Position numbers and translations under genes: made by a program
From: Bacteroidia bacterium
Lineage (GTDB): Bacteria > Bacteroidota > Bacteroidia > SpSt-205
Reading direction: 5' to 3'
NCBI GenBank assembly: GCA_025060275.1
Contig: JANXCJ010000070.1
Span: 1-9,462 of the forward strand
DNA length: 9,462 nt
The notes under the pieces: generated by a model
What the model was told of the DNA's origin: nothing
Database searches by the model: none
The model's input: only the letters and a program-made list of their open reading frames with translations
In this document: in pieces, positions 1 to 5,762 of the stretch
Layout of the letters: each line of letters starts with the position of its first letter
How positions within the stretch are numbered: position 1 is the first letter of the stretch

Positions 1-806
1 GCTTGTATGAGATAGTTGTTTGGCATTCTCATCATCTTTTTCATGCTCCTCACAGGGGTGTTACTTGGGCTTTAGGGGATATAGAGCGACTGCGTGTGCT
101 TATAGGTAAGCCTGTCGTGGCACATTTTCGGGCTCGGGATATAGCCAGTGGGGGTACAGGCGCCCCTTTAATTCCTAATGCAGACGAGCAGCTTTTCTCC
201 GATTACGAGACTCTCATAAATCTCGGGGGGATTGCCAATATTACCCATTTGCCTACTGGTATTGCTTATGACATTAGTCCCTGTAATCAGCTTTTGAATG
301 CTCTTGCTAAGGATTTAGACCCTACATTAGACTATGACCCAGAGGGGCAGTTTGCTAAGGCGGGCAAATGGATAGCCTCCCTCAGTATGATTTTTGAGAA
401 GCATCCCCACTTTACTAATGCTCCACCTAAATCGTTGGACAATATCACTGTAAAAAGCGATTTCATTGAGCCTTTCCTTGCTTATTCTGCATCTCCCCAG
501 GACAAGCTTCATACAGCTACACGGCTGATAGCTGGAAAAATCTTAGAAGCTCTTCTCCACGTGAAAGCACGAAAATACACCCTTACGGGCGGAGGTGCTT
601 ATAATTCCTATCTTGTGTCCGTCTTAGAAAGTCTTACCCATCAGGAGGGCATTGCTTTTATACCTGCTCCCCCTCAGCTTGTTGAGTATCGGGAGAGTAT
701 AGGTTTTGGATTTCTAGGGCTACTTAGATGGCTCGGTCATACAAATACTTATGGCAAATGGACAGGGGCTAAGCAAGCCCATAGTAGCGGTAGCCTTAGC
801 TTATAG
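1..806 (+). CDS. anmK: Anhydro-N-acetylmuramic acid kinase, 5'-truncated by window edge
   Basis: AnmK phosphorylates and opens 1,6-anhydro-MurNAc to MurNAc-6-phosphate in the cytoplasm, returning recycled peptidoglycan sugar to metabolism; it belongs to the ASKHA sugar-kinase fold. Seen here: a HSHHLFHAP block matching the family's GHT..H.P segment, then FRARDIASGGTGAPLIP (the strongest AnmK signature), LINLGGIANIT (phosphate-binding region), a YDISPCNQLLNAL segment like the family FDTGPGN motif, YTLTGGGAYN near the C-terminal nucleotide-binding part, and a WTGA tail. The reading frame is open to the left edge; the first complete codon is at 3-5 (TTG, internal Leu, not a start). About 268 residues are visible against roughly 350-400 for the family, so about 100 N-terminal residues lie outside. 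Oddity: the family DFR motif reads HFR (His at 123-125). The gene ends with TAG at 804-806, inside the convergent usp gene. Identification is secure; activity is inferred. Confidence 0.93.
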   Translation, partial: LYEIVVWHSHHLFHAPHRGVTWALGDIERLRVLIGKPVVAHFRARDIASGGTGAPLIPNADEQLFSDYETLINLGGIANITHLPTGIAYDISPCNQLLNALAKDLDPTLDYDPEGQFAKAGKWIASLSMIFEKHPHFTNAPPKSLDNITVKSDFIEPFLAYSASPQDKLHTATRLIAGKILEALLHVKARKYTLTGGGAYNSYLVSVLESLTHQEGIAFIPAPPQLVEYRESIGFGFLGLLRWLGHTNTYGKWTGAKQAHSSGSLSL

Positions 807-1656
807 TCCCCTCTAGAGGGAAAGCCAGCAGAGGATAGGCTATATGTTGGGCGACGTTTTCAGTTATGCTTCCAAAGAGTAGCTGTGCTAAGCCTTTTCG
901 GCTGTGAGTGCCCATTACGAGGAGGTCTGCTTTTTCATTTTCCATAGCTTGCCGTAGACCCTCCTCCACGGAGATATCATTATATACTCGCAAGTTTAAG
1001 TTATCATGCTTTACAACTTCTTTGACTTTTTCTAAGAATTTATCTATAGAAGGAGTGTCGTAAAATACATAAGGTGTGTTGACTATCAGGAGAGAAAGGC
1101 AAATATCTGTCCAAGGCTTTAGGAACTCTATTGCTTTTTGAACAAAAGGAATAGTTTTATCTTCAAAGATATCCACTGGTATGAGGGCTTTTTTGAAGGG
1201 GCTGTAAGTATTGGAGGGATGTACAGCAAGTACAGGTAGGGGACTATTCCGAATAAGCCGTGCTGTATTTGTTCCAAAGAGTCCTCCATGCCAGAGACTC
1301 GTAGCGCCTCGCGTGCCAACAGCAATCAGGGTTATGTTGGGGATTTTATCTATATACTGTTCAGGTTTCCACACGGTCAAATCTCCCCATAAATAAGTGA
1401 GGACCTTTATGCCTTCGTGGGCTACGGAAGCTGCATATGCCTGGAGGTGTTTTTTTAGCTCGGTGCGGATTCGTAGGTCCATATCTGCATCTACTACGGC
1501 TGAGAGTCCACCTTCATACGCTATGCTGGCGTAGGGGCGCTCATATATATGAGCTATATGAATCTCAGCACCTATATGGCGTGCTATTCCGATAGCATAT
1601 CCGTAAGCATTCCGGGCTACCTCCGAAAAGTCAGTGAGGTGAAGTAGGCTCTTCAT
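796..1656 (-). CDS. Tandem-domain universal stress protein (UspA family)
   Basis: The 286-residue protein consists of two Usp domains, about residues 1-146 and 153-286, the usual tandem-Usp length. Usp proteins are cytoplasmic ATP-binding or AMP-binding dimers linked to starvation, redox and other stress responses; the exact role varies. Domain 1 begins MKSLLHLTDFSEVARNA (beta1 with the conserved Asp and Ser) and carries the nucleotide loop GTRG at 114-117 and GT at 128-129, one residue longer than the usual G-x2-G-x9-G[ST] spacing. Domain 2 has GTHS at 249-252 and GS at 262-263 with the standard nine-residue gap but Ser in place of the second Gly, followed by ITENV typical of ATP-binding Usps. 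The ATG at 1654-1656 is preceded 7 bp upstream by a TAnnTTTG promoter box, which supports this start. The TAA at 796-798 lies inside the 3' end of convergent anmK. No dedicated terminator is visible. Confidence 0.9.
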   Translation of the reverse strand: MKSLLHLTDFSEVARNAYGYAIGIARHIGAEIHIAHIYERPYASIAYEGGLSAVVDADMDLRIRTELKKHLQAYAASVAHEGIKVLTYLWGDLTVWKPEQYIDKIPNITLIAVGTRGATSLWHGGLFGTNTARLIRNSPLPVLAVHPSNTYSPFKKALIPVDIFEDKTIPFVQKAIEFLKPWTDICLSLLIVNTPYVFYDTPSIDKFLEKVKEVVKHDNLNLRVYNDISVEEGLRQAMENEKADLLVMGTHSRKGLAQLLFGSITENVAQHIAYPLLAFPLEGTIS

Positions 1657-1663
1657 TTCACCG

Positions 1664-1691
1664 CAAAGATACCTTTTTTAGTTATTGCCAA
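1664..1691 (-). promoter_or_regulatory. Bacteroidota-type promoter of usp
   Basis: On the minus strand, TATCTTTG (1664-1671) matches the TAnnTTTG -7 consensus. A TTG at 1689-1691 lies 17 bp upstream as the -33 element and is inside the last codons of the patatin gene; the TAA of that gene (1682-1684) lies in the spacer. Only 7 bp separate the box from the usp ATG, so the expected transcription start falls at or just before the ATG. The spacer contains an A-tract. Confidence 0.7.
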
Positions 1692-3991
1692 GGGCGTTCT
1701 AAGAAGCGGGTATAACCAAAGTGAATAAAAATACGGAAGGGGTTAGGTTGCCTATCATAGTATGAGAGGAAGATACCGAGAGGACCAATAAAGGTTTTAT
1801 AAAATATGCCACTCATGGCGTAGCGGTATAATGGGGGTATTTCTTGAGGGCTTTTAGGAAAGAGAAGCTCACCTATGGGCTGATTCACATTAGGTAAGCG
1901 AAGCCGAAGGAAAGGTTGGTAAAGGATACCTTCTGTCCTGAAGTACAGAGCTTTCATAAGCTGGATGGTAATATGGCCTCCCGCAGCTATGAAAAGCCGA
2001 TTATAGAACTCTGGAATGAAAAGCGTAGGACTCTCGGGGAAAGGATAAAAAGCCGGGGAGGCAAGTAGGCTAAATACAGAATCCGCATAGGGCTTTTGAA
2101 GAGAGAGCCCCCCTTCTAAACGTGTCCCTAAGTAAAGTCCCCTTAGAATTGAAATATTCTGGCGATAACGCAAGGCAGCTTGTGGCCAATAGTGCTGAGC
2201 CTTTCGGTAGGGTGCAGTGGGGTACTCGGGTGTCTCCTCAGCTTGCGTTAGGTAGATACCTGCGTATAGCCGAGTACCTTTGAGGGGGTACTGTCTGTCG
2301 TCTTCTGTATCTAACAAAATTTTGAAGGAGGTAGTGGTGGCTTCCACAGAGGAAATCGTTTGGGTTATATCCTTTTCGTAGGCGTCTTGGATATCTTGTC
2401 GGCTTACAGTGAGTTGTGCTTCAAATCTTTTGGTAGAGAATTGAGTTCCTCCACAAAATTCTCGTAGCGTTGAGAATAGTCCTACCTGTTGGGGGAGAGG
2501 TAGAAGATAGCGTCCTAATCCTTGGTAGATATATCTGTTTAGTTTAGCTTCAAAAAAAAGGCGCATGTCCAAGGGCAAGGGAGGACGCATGCGTACTCGG
2601 AATTCTAACCCTTGTGCAAAAGAACCCTGCGTAAGGAGAGCCTCTCCTTCCCATCCCGCCCACCAGACTTTTTCTATTCTCCCGCTTACCTGTACGATAT
2701 AGCCTGAAGGGGAAAATATACCCAGACCGGCCCTTAGAAAAGTCTCGCCGCGAGGACGCAAAAGGAAAGTAAGGTGACCTTTTTTCGGTGCATTACTATC
2801 CGGCTCAAGGAGAGGAAAGATGCTGTAAAAAGCTGCGGCTTGACGCAAAGCTAACATGCGTCTTCGCAGTTTTGCTTTATCCAGGGTAATTCCCTCCCTG
2901 AGGCCTGATACAGCCCTGTAGAAGAAAGCCTGAGAGGGAGTAGCTGGATAGAAATCCACTTTGCTTATGGATATAGGAGAATCCCAATACTGCTGAAAAA
3001 AATTACGCTTCTGAGCTAACTCTAAAGAGTCTGCCCGCCAGGGACCTATCTCTCGGCGCAGCTCCTCTATGCAAGCTGAGGCAGCTTCGTATCCCTTACG
3101 CACCGCAAAGGTCAAGGCACCCGTAGAAAAATCGGTGCCGCTCATGTCTCCTAAGTCAGGTTGAATAAAAAAGCTGCGCTTCGGTAGCTTCTGCCAGCTA
3201 ACCTGATCCGAAAGGTGAGAAAAAAGTCGCCAATAATACCCTTTCTTTTGAAATTCTTCTAATGTCATTGGGGGGCTTCCTACATGCACGCCGATAATGA
3301 AATCGGGGTGAAATTCGCGCTGCATCGGCTCTACGGGGAAGTTATCATACACACCTCCATCCACTAAGTTGGCGTGTTCTCTTGTAGAGAGGGGTGAGAA
3401 AAACACAGGCACAGATATGGACACTCTTACTGCGAAGGGAAGGCTGCCCTGCTTGAATATTATGGGTTTTCGCTTGTAAAGATCCGCCCCGATTGCTCTA
3501 TAGGGCACTAAAAGGCTGTCAAAATTTCCATTTACTAGTAGGGAGATACTACCTAATTTCTCTACAAGTCCTAAATTTATTTCATAGTCTGAGATGACCC
3601 CTTGAGGTAGTGGGAAGTCTCCTCGAGAGAGGAATTCCAAGGGGACCTCCCAGGTAGTGATATCGTAAGGACGAGAAGGCATGTAGTAAGTATGTTCGCG
3701 ATAAAACGGACCTGGACCAAGCCATTTGCGATTTTCTCGCATCAGAAGGAATACCATCTGAGCAGGAGAATAACCAGCAGCATAAAAGGCACCTACCATA
3801 GCCCCCATGGAGGTCCCTGTTATGTAGTCTATGGGTATGCCCGCTTCCTCTAAGGCTTGTATTACGCCTATGTGAGCTACGCCTCTAGCGCCCCCTCCTG
3901 ATAACACGAGCCCTATGCGTGGACGCCTCAAAGTGTCTGCCTCCTGAGCTGCCAACATGCCTATTATGCAAAGCAGGCGTATATACTGCAT
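1682..3991 (-). CDS. Patatin-like phospholipase with POTRA and Omp85/BamA-like barrel (PlpD type)
   Basis: The 769-residue secreted or outer-membrane lipase has a short hydrophobic N-terminus (residues 1-15, ending AAQ) that reads as a signal peptide. The patatin domain covers about 25-320: oxyanion loop GGGARG at 32-37, nucleophile elbow GTSMG with Ser61 at 59-63, and the second member of the catalytic dyad, Asp211, in the DGG motif followed by VYDNFP. All catalytic residues are present. Residues about 335-415 look like a single POTRA domain, and about 415-769 are rich in alternating aromatic/hydrophobic strands, ending with an FIHFGY strand, as expected of a 16-strand Omp85-type barrel. This order is that of type Vd (PlpD-like) proteins, with the lipase on the far side of the barrel in that model. 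Its ATG is 2 bp from the upstream permease stop, implying translational coupling in the rbfA operon. Substrate is unknown; phospholipase A activity is inferred from the family. Confidence 0.9.
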   Translation of the reverse strand: MQYIRLLCIIGMLAAQEADTLRRPRIGLVLSGGGARGVAHIGVIQALEEAGIPIDYITGTSMGAMVGAFYAAGYSPAQMVFLLMRENRKWLGPGPFYREHTYYMPSRPYDITTWEVPLEFLSRGDFPLPQGVISDYEINLGLVEKLGSISLLVNGNFDSLLVPYRAIGADLYKRKPIIFKQGSLPFAVRVSISVPVFFSPLSTREHANLVDGGVYDNFPVEPMQREFHPDFIIGVHVGSPPMTLEEFQKKGYYWRLFSHLSDQVSWQKLPKRSFFIQPDLGDMSGTDFSTGALTFAVRKGYEAASACIEELRREIGPWRADSLELAQKRNFFQQYWDSPISISKVDFYPATPSQAFFYRAVSGLREGITLDKAKLRRRMLALRQAAAFYSIFPLLEPDSNAPKKGHLTFLLRPRGETFLRAGLGIFSPSGYIVQVSGRIEKVWWAGWEGEALLTQGSFAQGLEFRVRMRPPLPLDMRLFFEAKLNRYIYQGLGRYLLPLPQQVGLFSTLREFCGGTQFSTKRFEAQLTVSRQDIQDAYEKDITQTISSVEATTTSFKILLDTEDDRQYPLKGTRLYAGIYLTQAEETPEYPTAPYRKAQHYWPQAALRYRQNISILRGLYLGTRLEGGLSLQKPYADSVFSLLASPAFYPFPESPTLFIPEFYNRLFIAAGGHITIQLMKALYFRTEGILYQPFLRLRLPNVNQPIGELLFPKSPQEIPPLYRYAMSGIFYKTFIGPLGIFLSYYDRQPNPFRIFIHFGYTRFLERPWQ

Positions 3992-3993
3992 CG

Positions 3994-5184
3994 CTAATCC
4001 CCCTGAAGAGCTGACCGATAGGAAAGCTTTCGCAAGCTGTAATAAGTGTATAAGCTAATCCCCACGCCTGTCAGAATAAGTATTCCACTTAGCTCCACTA
4101 TGTCCGCTATCTGAAGACGCACAGGAAAGTATTGCAAGAGAGAACCTTCGCCACCTCTGAGCTTTGCCCACTGGAAGGTATCTTGGGTCCATACTGTTAG
4201 GATACCAAGTAGCATGCCTGTCAGTCCTCCTATTCCAAGGAGTATCCATCCTATGCTGCTTACAAGTCTATAAGTCCATTGGGGAGATGCTCCAAGTGCT
4301 TGATAGAGCGCCCAGTCCCGTTTATTATGAATAAGAAAGGTAGAGAGCGTACAAATGACCCCACTCGCTGTGAGCAGAAAAAGTAGCCCCAATCCCGACA
4401 TAGCCAATAATTTCTCTTGTGCTAGTATGCGAAATAACCCTTCATGCTGCCGGCGAGGCTCTTGGGCTATAAGTGAGGGAGGTAAAGTCTGCCTTATCTC
4501 CTTAGTAAAGTCTCCTATATCTTTCTCTCGTTTCAGCCTTATCTCTAGGACATCGTAACTACCTGATATGTTGGGCCAGTCTCTTTGAGAAACTATTAGC
4601 CAATTTTCATCGTATTCTTTTTGCACACTAAATATACCTTGTGGAATAATATTCTTACGTGGGAGGTTTTCTACTCCAGTCAAGGCTAAATGCCTTCCAG
4701 AGGGAATAATATAAAGCCATAAGGGCGACTCTTCTCTATCTAAGAGTACTATACGAGCGGCTACCCCTGCTCCTATCAGAGCTCCTCTCTCTTCTAACGG
4801 GAATCCTACCCCATATACTACCTGCTGTCCGATTTGACTTACTCGCCCATATGAGTCATCTACAAATCTTACCCGCACTATTGCTTGCCGCTGGCCGTAG
4901 CGTATTATGCCTATGCGTTCGTATATACCCGCTACTGCTTCTGTAGCTGGCATGGCGGCTATTTTTTGCTTGAGTGAATCGGAAATTCCTGTGCCGATAA
5001 TACGGATGTGGGGGTCTACTCGCTGGAAGACCTCTTCTAAAAAGGAGGTGAATCCATTGAAAACCGAGGAGATGACTATCCATGCCCACGAGGAGAGGAT
5101 TAGGCTTATGTATGTAAGGATTACTAACCATCGTATGGCGGGCCTAGGACTATTCCATAGATAGCTCCATGCTACTTGTCCCAT
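3994..5184 (-). CDS. ABC transporter permease, LolC/LolE-like (FtsX fold)
   Basis: The 396-residue inner-membrane protein has the LolC/E layout: one N-terminal transmembrane helix (about 19-41), a large periplasmic domain (about 45-255, beginning with the family-typical FNGF and DPHIRI segments) and three C-terminal helices (about 262-285, 307-333 and 362-382) forming the FtsX domain. The cytoplasmic loop after TM2 contains RDWALYQALGASP (289-301), matching the ALGAS coupling-helix motif that contacts the ATPase. LolCDE extracts lipoproteins from the inner membrane for transfer to the outer membrane; no LolD-like ATPase is in the window, so the partner is encoded elsewhere. An in-frame TAG lies 15 bases upstream (5197-5199), making the ATG at 5182-5184 the first possible methionine. 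It is 67 bp downstream of rbfA without a visible promoter, so cotranscription is likely. MacB-type export is an alternative, but the short periplasmic domain, rbfA linkage and FNGF motif favour Lol. Confidence 0.85.
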   Translation of the reverse strand: MGQVAWSYLWNSPRPAIRWLVILTYISLILSSWAWIVISSVFNGFTSFLEEVFQRVDPHIRIIGTGISDSLKQKIAAMPATEAVAGIYERIGIIRYGQRQAIVRVRFVDDSYGRVSQIGQQVVYGVGFPLEERGALIGAGVAARIVLLDREESPLWLYIIPSGRHLALTGVENLPRKNIIPQGIFSVQKEYDENWLIVSQRDWPNISGSYDVLEIRLKREKDIGDFTKEIRQTLPPSLIAQEPRRQHEGLFRILAQEKLLAMSGLGLLFLLTASGVICTLSTFLIHNKRDWALYQALGASPQWTYRLVSSIGWILLGIGGLTGMLLGILTVWTQDTFQWAKLRGGEGSLLQYFPVRLQIADIVELSGILILTGVGISLYTYYSLRKLSYRSALQGD

Positions 5185-5189
5185 TTCAG

Positions 5190-5220
5190 TAGAGCCCTAA
5201 GTTGGCGTAAAGAAGCTCTA
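5190..5220 (-). other. Inverted repeat just upstream of the permease start
   Basis: TAGAGC (5190-5195) and GCTCTA (5215-5220) are perfect 6-base arms separated by 19 bases, within the 67-bp rbfA-permease gap. In the operon mRNA the hairpin would end 5 bases before the permease ATG. It lacks a following U-tract in the transcribed direction, so it is not an intrinsic terminator. A stem of only 6 bp may be chance. Confidence 0.25.
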
Positions 5221-5251
5221 TTTAGTTTTTTTAGGATTTAGTGGGGGTATC

Positions 5252-5647
5252 TCAAGGGGACGAGGACGATTCTGTATCAGCAGCAGGCGGAGGAAGGTTG
5301 CGGAGAATCTCTTGTATTCTGCGAGCGCGCAATTCTACCTCGTCAGGGAAAAATTGAATGGTAGGCATCACCTTGACCTGATGGCGAATGCGTTGAGCTA
5401 AATGATAGCGGAAATTCCGCTGGTGCTGATTGAGAAGTCTCACAACGAAGGTGGTTTTTTCAGGGGGCACTACCAAAAGGTATGCTCGTACCTGTTGAAG
5501 GTCCGGTGTGACGCGTACATCGCTCACCTCTATAAGCATAGAGCTCAGCTCAGGAAGCATCTCTTTGGCTTCGTACAGGAGATCTCCGATTATGCGTTTG
5601 ATCTCACCTGCAAAACGCTGCTGACGGAAGCTGGATGAGCGCCTCAT
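5252..5647 (-). CDS. rbfA: Ribosome-binding factor A
   Basis: The 131-residue protein matches RbfA in length and pattern. RbfA binds the 30S subunit during late 16S rRNA maturation and is needed for cold adaptation in other bacteria. Seen here: the N-terminal FRQQRFAGEIKRIIGDLL helix (family pattern Q.RVA..I...I..IL), then LSSMLIEVSDVRVTPDLQQVRAYLLV, the hallmark strand-helix-strand with V[ST].DL..A.V[YF] of the KH-like fold, and a C-terminal RHQVKVMPTIQFFPDEVE segment matching the family's P.L.F..D. The tail (from about 118) is a disordered Pro/Ser/Glu stretch. The ATG at 5645-5647 is 4 bp from a TAnnTTTG box. It is the first gene of a run continuing with a Lol-type permease and a patatin-Omp85 protein. 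The stop is TGA at 5252-5254. Confidence 0.92.
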   Translation of the reverse strand: MRRSSSFRQQRFAGEIKRIIGDLLYEAKEMLPELSSMLIEVSDVRVTPDLQQVRAYLLVVPPEKTTFVVRLLNQHQRNFRYHLAQRIRHQVKVMPTIQFFPDEVELRARRIQEILRNLPPPAADTESSSSP

Positions 5648-5651
5648 ATCT

Positions 5652-5659
5652 CAAAGGTA
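5652..5659 (-). promoter_or_regulatory. rbfA: Bacteroidota -7 box of rbfA
   Basis: TACCTTTG on the minus strand matches TAnnTTTG and lies 4 bp before the rbfA ATG. No good TTG or TTTG -33 element is found at 17-23 bp; the nearest TTTG (5700-5703) is about 40 bp away. The call rests on the -7 box and its position. It would drive the rbfA-permease-patatin run. Confidence 0.55.
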
Positions 5660-5722
5660 GAAACTCTCTTCGTAAGTAGAGATTTTAGCCTTGGGTTTGC
5701 AAAGAAGTGTTCTAAAAAATTG

Positions 5723-5755
5723 TTGGGATTTTTTGCTGCCTTCTACTTAGATTTG
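5723..5755 (+). promoter_or_regulatory. Bacteroidota-type promoter of the STAND gene
   Basis: TAGATTTG (5748-5755) matches TAnnTTTG. TTG at 5723-5725 lies 22 bp upstream as a plausible -33 element. The box is 7 bp before the ATG at 5763, so the transcript would be leaderless or carry only a few bases. The TAG that starts the box is also an in-frame stop for the gene, which excludes a start further upstream in this frame. Confidence 0.65.
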
Positions 5756-5762
5756 CTAAAAT

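Larger units (their letters stand above)
5648..5762. other. Divergent intergenic region between rbfA and the STAND gene
   Basis: These 115 bases are the only intergenic stretch longer than 100 bases in the window. They are AT-rich with T/A tracts in the middle (about 5710-5735) and carry one outward-facing TAnnTTTG box at each end. No open reading frame, RNA gene or strong palindromic operator was recognised. Confidence 0.8.

Noticed and set aside
3..5. TTG as the start codon of the first gene
   Set aside because: The AnmK family has about 100 more N-terminal residues and the frame is open to the window edge, so this is an internal Leu codon.
327..512. 61-residue minus-strand open frame
   Set aside because: It is antisense to anmK, without family features.
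809..820. CCCTCTAGAGGG palindrome as an intrinsic terminator for anmK
   Set aside because: Stem would be only 4 bp around a CTAG loop, there is no T-tract, and it lies in usp coding sequence.
4856..5164. Open frames of 85-91 residues on both strands
   Set aside because: They lie fully inside the well-supported permease gene in other frames and have no family features or promoter boxes.
5190..5232. Hairpin followed by T-rich sequence as a plus-strand terminator
   Set aside because: No plus-strand gene ends here; for the minus-strand operon the T-rich part precedes the hairpin, so it cannot be a terminator.
5402..5638. 78-residue plus-strand open frame
   Set aside because: It is antisense to rbfA, whose conserved motifs explain the region.
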